Part shown: piece after piece, positions 1 to 10,121 of the stretch
Position numbering within the stretch: position 1 is the stretch's first letter
Layout of the letters: every line of letters begins with the position of its first letter
Assembly (NCBI GenBank): GCA_027596945.1
Contig: JADGJH010000034.1
Span: 1-31,318 of the forward strand
Length of the DNA: 31,318 nucleotides
Origin: Physocladia obscura
Lineage: Eukaryota; Chytridiomycota; Chytridiomycetes; Chytridiales; Chytriomycetaceae
Reading direction: 5' to 3'
Notes under the pieces: generated by a model
Database searches by the model: none
Told to the model about the DNA's origin: nothing
Seen by the model: only the letters and a program-made list of their open reading frames with translations
Translations under genes and position numbers: made by a program

Positions 1-1350
1 TCTTCCTCTTCCACTCTTTGTAGAGCTTCTATTTGCATCTTTTGTAGTAGTTGTTCTTCTTGATTCAAATCTTCCATTTTTATGTCCCATTTTTCTTGAT
101 ACAGTTTCTGTGCCTTTTCCAATTCCTGCATTTTTACTGTTTCTGTTTGTTTTTCTTCATCTTCAGTTATTTGCAGTACAAAAATTTGCACTTTCTGCAA
201 TTGATATTCTTTTTCTTGATCTGCTTCTTCCACAGTTTCTTGATGTAGTGTTCTTTCTTCTTCTTCTTGCCATAAATTTTGAGTTAACAGCTTGTCTTGC
301 TTATCTTTTTTTTCTCTTTCTTGTAGCACCTCTGCTTGTTGACTTTTTTGTTCTTCTTTATGTGCTGTCTCTTCCATTGCCATATTTTTCTTTTCATGAC
401 ATGGTAATTGTTCTCTGTTTTCACTTTGGGTTCTGTTTGCTTGTATTGATTGTAGTTCATATACTAGATTTTTGAGTCTTATTTGTTCTTGTAGGTGTTT
501 CCATGGTTCCTCTTCAGAAGTGGGTCCTATGTTTTGGTTGCTTTCAAAGTTGTATTCAAGTTCCTCTCTTTCTTCATTTGTTCTTTGCCTCTTCTTATTT
601 TCTTTCTCTTCTTCTTCATCCTTGTCACTTTCATATTGCTTCATTGTTTCCTGGGTATATTGGTTATATCTTGTGGTAGTTTTTTCCTTCCCATCCTGTG
701 ATCTACCCATATTTTTGCAGCTTGTTTTCTTAGCCAGTAGTCTCTTTCATGAATGTGTTCATCTATTTCTCCATCTTTATTTAGTTCTACATTGATATTG
801 TTGTGTATTGGTTCTTTGCATTCTAAATATAGCTGTATTTGAGGTATAATTGCTTTGCCCTTTCTTTGTACTCTGTTTTTAGGACCATAAACTTTCATTG
901 GGGTCTTGGCTATTTTCTTTTTTTGGGTAATTCCATTTTCTGCCTCTCATTCTACAGTTTTTTCACATTGTGGCTTCCACAATCTTTCAGTTACAGTTTT
1001 GTTCAGCCATTTCCATGAGTTGATTATTATGTTTTTTCTTCTATCTGTATTGTGTACATTGCACTCTTTGACCATTAATTCCATAACTTTGGGAATGAAA
1101 CCATTTCCTGCAATGTGTGCAAATCTGAAATCAAGTGTCTGTTGTCCATAGTCTTTATGTCCAGGGGACCATTTATTCCACATTTCTCTGTCATTATCAA
1201 ACCATTTGCCAAGCCAGCTTTCATATCTTTGCTTACTTCCCATTGCAGAAGTGTTTTGCAGATGTTTGAAATCTTTTGTATTCCCCAACACCAATTGGCA
1301 TATGTTTGCTTGACTAAAGTATTTTGCATCCAGGACAAACGCCTGTTCTG
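1..1350 (-). pseudogene. Broken mobile-element-like reading frame, continues past window edge
   Basis: The minus strand is almost continuously open here, but not in a single frame. From about 1350 to 690 one frame encodes a Trp-rich stretch (for example KWFDNDREMWNKW near 1200). It is interrupted by a TGA at 947-949, where a Trp codon would fit, and closes at a TGA at 641-643. From about 690 to base 1 a different frame is open for over 200 codons and encodes a Glu/Lys/Gln-rich coiled coil. Joining them needs a frameshift near 690. There is no clear start codon, and the frame begins right after a 20-base A run (T20 on the plus strand). I do not recognise the family. The length, the damage and the A-run suggest a decayed repeat element. 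An alternative is a host coiled-coil gene with sequencing errors or an unseen intron. Confidence 0.45.
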
Positions 1351-1370
1351 TTTTTTTTTTTTTTTTTTTT
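1351..1370. repeat. Poly-T tract (T20)
   Basis: An uninterrupted run of 20 T on the plus strand separates the broken frame at 1-1350 from the 3' end of INTS2, whose stop codon is only 17 bases away. On the minus strand it is an A20 run lying upstream of the broken frame, so it is on the wrong side to be that frame's own poly(A) tail. Similar runs occur at 25895-25914, 26867-26885 and 31226-31246. Confidence 0.85.
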
Positions 1371-1386
1371 AGTATATGTTAAATTT

Positions 1387-4300
1387 TTAATTTGTTATTT
1401 TTTTGAATTTCTTAGGGAACATTCGCACATCATTGATGCGTTTTTGATTTTGGTCGGAAGCAACAATAAAAGCTGCGTTTTGAAGTCGTGATTGGCGCAA
1501 CGCTGGATGGTTGCAGTTAAGTTTTCAGGATTAATTTGATAATGGTACTTACAGAATATTCCGGCCTCAACCTCATCAGCCATAAAAGGAAATGCTTCAA
1601 CAAGAATTCCAAGGCAAGTGAAAACTTTAAGCAAAATTTTCTGCCTGTCAGAAGTCAAAATACTTGCAGAACCATTCTGCAATGCCATTATTATATAGCC
1701 ATCATCATGAATTTGCTGGCTCAAAATGAGAATATGAGGTAGAATAGTTTTTACAGCTAGCACTCGACTGTAAAACCAAATAAATAAACAACAAAAAATA
1801 TATATGTTTTCAAGAACCTGTTTGGAATTGGGAACTTCAGGCACAGCTTCACAGCAAGTTGGGCACCAAACACTTGTTTTTCAAAAACTGGCTGTCCCAT
1901 CAGTTCTGCGAGAAATTCAAAACACACGTCTATAGAAACGGGTTACAAAAAAGCATTGAAAAATTTTTTTTTTTAAAAAAACAAACATACGCATTGACGA
2001 AATTCCTTCTACTGTAATGTCGATCAACTCGTCTGAATATCCTTGAAAGTGCAAAAGTTTGATTGATTTTTTTGAAAGCACAAACTGCTGATGGAGAAAC
2101 CCGCAAATCGCGCTATTCACTTTTGTATCTGTTCCGACAAAGCAAAAAACTTCCAGTCAATTTTGATTTCTTCCCATTTTTTTTTCTAAAATCAGTTTAC
2201 ACCTGTTCCTGTTTTCGGATGAACAGCACAAAGTTCTAAAAGAGCTTGCATTGCAGCAGTTTCTTGTAATTCTAAGAGTGTGTGCAAATGAATTTCTTTG
2301 AGTTTTGAATCCTATGGATTAAAAGCTTATGAGATTCTTGTAATATTTGTTTTATCAGCTTACATTCACTGAAGCCGTATTCAGCTGAAATGCGTGAAAG
2401 TAGAAATGGCGAGAAGCCGTCAAAAAACAGTCCAATATCTGTAAGTGAGCCATTTTTAACCCAAATACGTAAAACTTGTTGAAACAAACTTGTAAAAATA
2501 CGGAAAGAACTTCAGGGATTCGGAATATACGTAAATCACACATGAAAATATTTAGTGGCTTGCTGACCAGAAGAGAGTAAGATATGTTTGTGATGCTAAA
2601 CAAAAATAAAAAGGAAAAATGATTGAATAAATAAAAAATTTTTTTTTTCTTTACTTTTTCGGGATCCAACATTTGATTGTGGCTAACCAGAGCTCACGTG
2701 GCGAAATTGAATTCAAACAGTTAAAAATTTTCTGGAATAGTAAAAGTAGCCTGGGATCAATTCTGTAAGATGATCGGTATGGGTAAATTCGTTCTGCCGA
2801 TAAATTGGTATCAAAGATACTAACTCTTTCACCAATACTGACTTAAAAAAAGTTGAAACAATACAGTCCATATATTGATTCAGTGCAGCAGAATCCAAGG
2901 CACACAAATATTCAAGACCTTTTATAACAAGATCAACGTTTGCTTTTGTGAAGAATTTTTTTTTGTGAAACCAATACATACATGCTACTGCTGGCCCTGG
3001 CTCTCGCATACAATTTTTCAAAACAATTGAAACAATTTGAATGCTTAGAATTTGAATATTTTTGAACTTCAGAGATTCAAAGAGAATTTTCTGGCGATAT
3101 TCAAAAGGGATCAATTCTTCTCTAAAGATTAAATAATAAATTAATTTCGAAATCAACATTATAATAAACAGCAATCAAATATACTCGTCCACACGATTTT
3201 CTCCGTGAAGAAAACTGGAAACTGTCAAAATTTGCGGATATTGTGACGCAACAAGACTGACTAGAGACGGATAAAAAGCTTGGTAAGTTTCCCGATTTTC
3301 AGGGCGTTCAATAAATAGCAAAATTCGATTGATTGGAATACTGTCCATAACAAATGCAGGATATTCTAAGAATAAAACAAACAATTAAGTTTGATGAAAC
3401 AAGACAAAAAAAAAAAAAGATTTTACCTTGGCAGCTGTCAAAAGTCTTTCCAGTTTCCCTTTCAAGTGTTATTTTCTTGTTAAATACTCGATTATTGAAT
3501 TGTAGTACTTGAAACAGCAAAAGAACATGCTTCGAAGAAATTTCTGTCAACGCGCTTTGAAAACATTTTGTCACTTCTATTTCAGTTATTTTTGAAAAGA
3601 CATGCGATTCAACAACGCTAAAAGTGAACTGATATTTCAACATTTTTGGTGAATAATAAATTAAATGAGTCGTAATTTACCTGTTTACAAATAGCTTGAT
3701 CAGTTCTGGAAACTGATTGTCAAATGGCGGTTTTAATGACATTATATTATCAAAAACCCACTGTTTGACATCAAAATTAACGCGCAAAAATATTCCCGCT
3801 TTTAAAAGCTCATAAACGACTGTAATTGCAAGAGATTTTGAGCTCTGTTGAAGTTAACTAATCAGCTGCAAAGATACTCAATTTTAAGTCTCACTTCAGG
3901 TTTTAACACTAAAGCACGGCGCGCAATTTCCATTTCACTAAATAGCTTTTCTATGAAAATAATTCGCAAACGTGAAAGACCTTCTGGGGCTTTTATTTTC
4001 TCGAGTTCAGTGCATATATCCATTTGTTCGTTTCATACTTACAAATTTGAACAGGTAAATCCAGAACAGATCGAATAGCATTAATAATTTCGACCAGCTG
4101 ATTCGTATGAAAATAGACAGCATTCATGAGCGTAAATTCTGACAAATCGGACTGAGTAGCATGACGTAAAGCTGCGAGATACTTTTCCTGTTATTGCGTT
4201 CGTATCTTGTGTTATTTTTTTAAACATTTAAAAGTAAAAGTTACTTGATTGAAAGTGATAAATTGATCCATGCAAACAATCAATACGCATGCTTTGATTT

Positions 4301-5237
4301 TTGCAACCCTTTGTGATTTTTTGGTGTCCTGTAGTATGAAATCCAAACAGATGTCGGCTTCTTGGACAGTCAATTTCAATTTAAAATAGCCGACGAATGC
4401 GCAAGTTAAACGCAAAAATCTACATTGATTTGGGATTGAAATCTGGAAATGATGCAATGAGTTGAAACTTTCTAAGGCAGGACAGCTTCTGAAATACGTG
4501 AGTTTCTGCCAGTTGGAACAGTGAAAACTTTATATTATTAATTTGATGAATTAAATCCGAGTTGGCAGTCGAATCTCTAGGGAAGAACGTGGAACTGATT
4601 GTGAGGAGCGCATCGAGAGTGTCAAACTGAAGAAAATATCGTTAATATTCATTCCAACTGACAATCAAAAAATGATTGGCTTTAAAACTAACATGATCAT
4701 TGCTTTGAATTGATATCCGAAGGATGATATGGGGTAGCTTGTTAAGCTTTATCAAAGTTTCCCGAATATCAAGAGCAATTTCTGGAAGAAGGTTTGCAAG
4801 GGACAGAAGGATGGATTCGGCCAAGTCCACAATCGGCACAGTCTCAGACACGAGGAATGAAAAAAGAGCGGCAAGAATCTTGAATGATGAACATTCAGTC
4901 ATGTCGGAGTACAAGAGTACAGGAAGAGTTAGGCACATTAAACCCTGCGTTTTGCCCTTTCAAGTTTGCTCCTTACCTCGTCGGCAAGAAACGGCGCGCA
5001 CGAAGCAAGTTCGCAAACACTGCGAACGGCATCCTCCGGCGCACGTAAAGTCAGATGTTGTCTCAGTAAAGCCTGTAAACACAAACAAACAAAGCGCGTA
5101 TTCAACGCTTTTTACACTTCTGAAGTTGAGCATCACACAACAACCGGCAACCTAACATTAAAATTGTCATTGTCATTGACACCAAAACTGCTCCCGCCGT
5201 TCGCACTGATTATTCCAAACAGATCCGTGCCTTCCAT
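1387..5237 (-). CDS. INTS2: Integrator complex subunit 2
   Basis: INTS2 is a helical scaffold subunit of Integrator, the nuclear complex that cleaves snRNA 3' ends and nascent Pol II transcripts. I place 19 exons: 5157-5237, 4977-5072, 4693-4944, 4498-4626, 4245-4442, 4043-4187, 3895-3989, 3681-3844, 3427-3617, 3185-3365, 2821-3121, 2655-2731, 2490-2595, 2364-2438, 2203-2311, 1991-2128, 1818-1929, 1553-1767 and 1387-1502. They give about 926 residues; human INTS2 has about 1,200. Recognition rests on collinear matches to the human protein: YFHTNQL, an MDSIPI block, LNSISPRELW, ETAAMQALLELC, LHFQGYSDEL and AELMGQPVFEKQ. The intron at 4945-4976 is only 32 nt. If the last intron (1503-1552) is retained, the frame ends at 1395 with a different tail. 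The gene shares its upstream region with the zinc-finger gene at 5294. Confidence 0.88.
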
Positions 5238-5293
5238 TTGCTCTTCTGCTGACCCTCGCAAAAAGAAAAGGATCAAAAGACAAAAAAGGAAAT
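5238..5293. promoter_or_regulatory. Divergent promoter region, INTS2 / ZC3H3-like
   Basis: Only 56 bp separate the two opposed start codons, so both 5' UTRs and the core promoters must lie in or overlap this interval, or extend into the first introns. I see no TATA box. The stretch is A-rich on the plus strand immediately before the zinc-finger ATG. Shared control is inferred from spacing only. Confidence 0.5.
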
Positions 5294-6935
5294 ATGTCGA
5301 ACGATACAAGCATCAAGATGCAAATAGCAAGACTCAAAGGTGAGCCTCATCAACAAACAAGCAGACTCGCTGCGGGCATATTTGCATAATATTACTGTTA
5401 GCAGCCAGTGATAACTCAACTGCCATTTATAATCAAATCCAGCGGCTATCGAGCAGCGTAAACGTGAGCAGCAACAGCAGCAATTGCTACAACCACGCCG
5501 GCAGCAGTCGTTAGCAGTTCCGGCTACTGCGAAGTCCAGCGTTGCTCATCCAAAATCTCACAACCGTGTTCTTGTGCGTCAAAATGGTCCATCAGCCCCC
5601 ACCACAATCTCCCCGCAAATTCCGAAGTTTATTGTGGTAGGAAACAAGCTCATCAGAGAGGGCGTAGGCATGTTATTTTTCTTTTTATACTCGCCACCCT
5701 TCAATATTAATACCTTCCGAAACAGTTGTGAAGAAAACGCCTGACATTCGCGCGTGTGTAAAAATAATAATCACTTTACTTAATCTGCCTAATTGAACGC
5801 ATAAACACTATAGAATTTCCAAAGCCGCGAAACCGGTCGTAACGAAAAGTCCAAGTACACTGTTGTCCTTCCTTTTCCTTCCCGAATCCATTAACTCAAT
5901 TATTTGCTCAACTCAGATAGAAGAGGCCATATTATTGTTAATGGCGTTGAATTTAAAGTCGACTCTCGCCGCAAAAAACTCGTTCGCGTCGATGGTGTTG
6001 TTTAACCTTTTTTTTCCTCTATTTCTGTTCAAACCTTTTTTTTTTTACGCCTGTGTACGACAGCACTCCCAACTGGGCCTAAAAGCAAGACCAACGTACA
6101 AATTCACACTCCAAAACGCGTTCTGATTGGTAAAATCGCATATGCAAAGTCTATCTCAGGAAACCTCATCCCAATCACAAAGACGTACTGCAAACACTAT
6201 ATGAGAGGCAAATGTAAACTTGCGCAAAAATGCCCTTTCATACACGATCCTTCCCGTCGACTTATTTGCCATAAGTTTGTATTTCTCGGAACCTGCGATG
6301 CCAATAATGCTTGTCCGCTGTCGCATATTCCAACCCCTCACAATACCCCTCTTTGCTCATATTTTATAAGCAAACGTGGGTGTAAGAATACTGAATGCAA
6401 ATTTATTCACGAAAAGCCTCAACCTGGAGCCAAAGTTTGTCTTGAATTTGCGAGGGAGGGTTTTTGCACGAAAGGATTACCTGATGGCAAAGAAAAATGC
6501 CTTGCACGACATGTGTGGGTTTGTCCGGACGTTGACGACGGGAAAAAATGCTCTTTGGGGGATAAATGCAAGCTCCCGCCGTGTTCTTTGATTCGGAAAG
6601 GACTTGATCCTGGTAAGTACTTGAATCAAAGCAATAATGGGCAGCTTGGCAAAGCCACGAACGAAAAAAAATCGGTAGAAGTCAAGACGGGTGACGAACA
6701 AGAACAAGAACAAGAGGTTCGAAAACCTGATTTTCTTCGAAATTTCAATCCACGAGTAACTTCTGTTGGCGAGTACGATCCAAATGAAATTGCTGCGAGG
6801 TATGCGCCGCCGTCTGACGACGAAGATCAAAGTGAGCTCGATGAAGATGAGGATGAAGAAATGGAATCATATGGAAATGATTTTGGCATTGAAGAAGGAG
6901 ATATTATTGATTTGGATTGGGATGGGGATGAATGA
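5294..6935 (+). CDS. ZC3H3: CCCH zinc-finger protein, ZC3H3 type
   Basis: The final exon (6064-6935) encodes a run of CCCH zinc fingers, including YCKHYMRGKCKLAQKCPFIH, CHKFVFLGTC..C..SH and CSYFISKRGCKNTECKFIH, followed by an acidic D/E-rich tail. Tandem CCCH fingers after a basic stretch are the layout of ZC3H3, a nuclear protein linked to mRNA polyadenylation and export in animals. Exons placed: 5294-5339, 5443-5663, a 22-nt exon 5734-5755 (tentative), 5825-5854, 5917-5994 and 6064-6935. The early region is Gln-rich and contains KFIVVGNKLIR and VNGVEFKVDSRRKKLVR, resembling the basic region upstream of the fingers in relatives. A GTAAGT at 6612 looks like a donor, but the frame stays open and removing the following 32 nt would break the acidic tail. 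The exact joins between 5663 and 5825 are uncertain. Confidence 0.8.
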
Positions 6936-6990
6936 GAGAAAAAAGAAAAAAAAAAAAAGGTTGTGTATTTAAAACATAATATACTGCCAA

Positions 6991-7469
6991 TTATACGATT
7001 TTTTCCAACGCTTCCATGACAACAATTGAATTTCCACGAATGACCTGTTGAAAATTAATTGAGCAAGTTTGCAACAACTATTTCACAATACAAAAATACA
7101 TACAATCATTCCGATGTCTTGTCTATCAGTAGGAGACACTTCCTCCGTCGCATCTTCGAGAACAATATTCATAAATGGATCGAAACCTGGTTTTATTGAT
7201 AAGTTTGCGCAGTCGACTGAAAGAAAAGATGCATTATGATCCAACCTCGCAAGACGCCACTAACTTTTCTGTTTCCATTGAGTTCAAGAAAGAGGCGCTT
7301 GTCCATGTATCTGTTGAATTTCTATGTCAGATTTCTGACAAACAGAATAAACAGCTGGTTGTATCGTTGATGTTCATTGCAAAAAAAAAAAGATGATACT
7401 TGGTTTCGAATATTGAAACGAGCGAAGAGATACTCACTTTTTCAGTTCTGGCGCAGATGCTTTGCTCAT
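6991..7469 (-). CDS. SNRPG: Small nuclear ribonucleoprotein G (Sm core)
   Basis: SmG is one of seven Sm proteins forming the ring on U1, U2, U4 and U5 snRNAs in the spliceosome. Four exons (7438-7469, 7246-7310, 7104-7186, 6991-7044) join in phase to 77 residues, against 76 in humans. The Sm1 motif contains LFLELNGNRKVSGVLRGFD and the Sm2 motif contains IGMIVIRGNSIVVMEAL, both nearly identical to the animal protein. Introns are 59, 59 and 127 nt. The gene ends tail-to-tail with the zinc-finger gene, with 55 bp between stop codons, and starts 238 bp from RPL26 on the other strand. The identification is very secure. Confidence 0.97.
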
Positions 7470-7707
7470 GTTTTGGCTGTGTTTTTTGCAAGTCACAAAA
7501 ATAAAAAAATCCGAAGTCGAAACTTTATTCAGACTTTGGGTCAACGGATCAAATACACCAAGACAAAATTCCGATTTAAGGAAAAAATGAAATAATATCG
7601 AGATTTTAAGAAAGAAATATACTGGGGAAAAAACAGGGAGGAGCAAAGAAGAGTATGTTCGTGTGACTTCGTCCTGAATTTTTCGATCTTTTTCCCTCGA
7701 AACCAAA
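7470..7707. promoter_or_regulatory. Divergent promoter region, SNRPG / RPL26
   Basis: These 238 bp lie between two opposed start codons of highly expressed housekeeping genes. The region is A/T-rich with no obvious TATA box. A shared promoter is inferred from orientation and spacing. Confidence 0.5.
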
Positions 7708-8602
7708 ATGAAGTACTCGAACAGTATGTGGTCCAATGCCATCCCCTTCCATCACGCCATCGCCCACTATCGCGCGTAACTATGGCGGAAAAACAAAACG
7801 TTGTGTAGCTTTTTATTATCGAAATGGCGAAAATCGCAGATATGCTGGAGCTTATCAGCTGTTGTACCAGATGCCCCACTGTCCGAAATGCTCACGATAC
7901 ATCGTTACCAAAAAATTTCTCCATTATTTATGGGCTAACTGTTCCAAAATAGCTGTTTCCTCCTCCCGCAGAAATAGCAGAAAGGCCCACTTCTCTGCCC
8001 CGTCGAGCATCAGACGCAAGATTATGGTTCGTATCACGATCCCTCTGATTTCTCGATCCGACATACCGTATTCGAACTATTTATTTTTCGATTGAATTTC
8101 CTTTGGATGGTGCGAAGTTTCGAATCTGATGAATTCCAATCTTTATTTATTCTGACACCTCTTGTTTGAGACGGATTCACACTCCGTCGATGCACGGAAC
8201 TGATTTATATATATCTGACTTTCGATTTCTGTTCACTGCATTCTTCTCTTGCCTAGTTTTCATCACAGAATTCTCTTTCCGAAACTGAATTTAATTGTTT
8301 TTTTCTTCGTTCAGTCTTCACCCCTTTCCAAGGAGCTGAGAGAGAAGTACAAGGTACGCTCTCTTCCGATCCGTGTTGACGACGAAGTTGAGGTTGTCCG
8401 TGGATCCCACAAGGGTCGCGTCGGAAAGGTCGTTGCTGTTTACCGCAAGAAGTGGGTTATCCACATCGAGAAATTGACACGTGAAAAGTCAAACGCTCAA
8501 TCCGTGCAGTTGGGAGTTGATCCATCGAAAGTCAAGATCACCACTATTAAGCTTGACAAGGACCGTGTGGATCTTTTGGCCCGCAAGGCACAATCTGCTT
8601 AA
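7708..8602 (+). CDS. RPL26: 60S ribosomal protein L26 (uL24)
   Basis: uL24 binds 25S/28S rRNA near the exit tunnel of the large ribosomal subunit. Three exons: 7708-7723 (16 nt, encoding MKYSN plus one base), 7953-8026 and 8315-8602. The joined start reads [19 protein letters not shown] and the rest carries [18 protein letters not shown], a KOW-like block around [20 protein letters not shown], and HPSKV-like VDPSKVKI. All are standard eukaryotic L26 landmarks, and the length of 125 residues is close to yeast L26. The tiny first exon was chosen because it restores the conserved N-terminus across a GTATGT donor. The second intron (288 nt) is long for this locus and is discussed as a possible snoRNA host. 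Confidence 0.95.
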
Positions 8603-8800
8603 AAACTTCACCTCACATAGAAAGCCTGATTGTCTCACTGTGTTACGAAGTTTGTTTTTTATTTTTAAAAAGGAAGAACACGTGTGGTGGAACTAGGTTT
8701 TAAATGGATTACAATTCAAACAAGATTAAAAACGATTCACCCTTTCATTTTGAAACACTCAAAAAAAAAACTGTTTTGAAAATACTGACGTCAATTCGTC

Positions 8801-9794
8801 ATGTCGATCGTCGATCTGTCGAACGTTTCCGTGAGTATTTATGAATGTTCATATGAGTAATACGAGATATTGTGCGAGCGAAAGCGACTGGAAGAATCTT
8901 TTGGCTCAGCTGTTTACATCTTGGTTTTTGAGTTCTCGGACATATTTGGTGATATTTTGATACATCCAATTAACTAGATTCTTGACAACCCTTCGACATT
9001 CTCTGCTCCGTTTACATTTGAAATTACCTTTGAAGTTATCAGCGAACTGCAAGAAGGTGAATTACTTTCTGTGATCGAAATCCTTTTGACGAGGTCCACA
9101 GATCTCGAATTTAAGCTAATTTACGTGGGATCCGCTGAATCTGAAGAATATGACCAAGTTCTTGAAGAAAATATGGTCGGCCCAGTACCAGTCGGTATAA
9201 ACAAGTTTGTTTTCGAGGTAAACAACTGAAAAACAACTTTATTTTCGGTTTCTCATTTTATTTTCAATCAGGCGCCAGCGCCGAATCCCGCGCTTTTACC
9301 TGTGAATGATATCATCGGAGTAACTGTCGTTTTGTTGAAAGTCTCTTACAGGGACAAAGAGTTTATTCGCGTTGGATACTATGTCAACACTGACTATTCC
9401 GATGAGGCTCTGCGTGAGACACCTCCCGCCACAATCGAATTCGATAAACTGGAAAGAAGTATTTTGGCAGATCGACCAAGAGTTACGAGATTTATTATTC
9501 CCTGGTGCGTTGTTTCATTGAATTTCTGTATTATTTTATTTATGTCTTTCTGCTGAATCTATTTCTTTGTAAAATAGGGATACCAAAGAAGAAGAGATGC
9601 AGGAAGATTTAGCAGAGCAGCAACAAGAGCAACAAGGCATGATGATGAATCTCCCTTTCAAACCAGCTTTCAATGAAATTGACCCATCTGTTTTGATGAA
9701 TCATGCAGCCATCCCAATTGATATTATGAACTCGGCAATGAGAAATTCAACTATTGGAAACATTGCGAGTGCGGAAAGCAGAATGGAACTTTGA
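8801..9794 (+). CDS. ASF1: Histone H3-H4 chaperone ASF1
   Basis: ASF1 hands H3-H4 dimers to CAF-1 and HIRA during chromatin assembly. Five exons (8801-8830, 8978-9056, 9102-9217, 9272-9504, 9578-9794) give 224 residues. The conserved immunoglobulin-like core is clear: [50 protein letters not shown] and PRVTRF. A Q/E-rich, non-conserved tail follows, as in other ASF1 proteins. The 45-nt intron 9057-9101 is a multiple of three and has no in-frame stop, so reading through would insert 15 residues. Splicing restores the conserved [13 protein letters not shown] order, which is why I treat it as an intron. RPL26 lies upstream on the same strand. Confidence 0.95.
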
Positions 9795-9795
9795 C

Positions 9796-9801
9796 AATAA
9801 A
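9796..9801 (+). terminator. Poly(A) signal AATAAA after ASF1
   Basis: AATAAA begins one base after the ASF1 stop codon, implying a very short 3' UTR. Similar signals follow the genes ending at 19047 (19059-19064), 25391 (25423-25428) and 29119 (29183-29188). Confidence 0.5.
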
Positions 9802-10121
9802 AATCATCAAACAGTGTGTTTGTTTATTTCCCACTCATTTGAAGAGCTAATTCAATCGATCTGATATCTCTCGTTCCAGATTTTCAAACAAATTAAATTG
9901 TCATCGCTATTTTGGATTTTAGATCAACGGATGAATTTTTAGACTGCTACTCCTTGTACATTTCTTTTCAAGAAAGCTCGCCATTTTCTGCAAAATTTTA
10001 TTCATTATAGTCATCATCAATAGAATCCGGATTGCGAATTACGCAGCAAAAGACAAGCAAAAAAGCTTGAGCAATATTCACCATATGTGCCTTTCACTCA
10101 CTCAATTATTTTCGAATAAAT

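Noticed and set aside
51..800. Plus-strand frames rich in Phe, Leu and Ser, resembling membrane proteins
   Set aside because: They are the complement of the Glu/Lys/Gln-rich minus-strand frame; T-rich sequence always reads as hydrophobic residues on that strand.
2911..2995. A possible short intron near 2960 in INTS2, starting GTATTGG on the minus strand and ending CAAAAG
   Set aside because: Its 35-nt length would shift the frame of the following conserved segment, while reading through keeps it.
6612..6643. Possible intron with a consensus GTAAGT donor in the zinc-finger gene
   Set aside because: Its 32-nt removal would shift out of the acidic tail frame, which stays open to the stop when the sequence is left in place.
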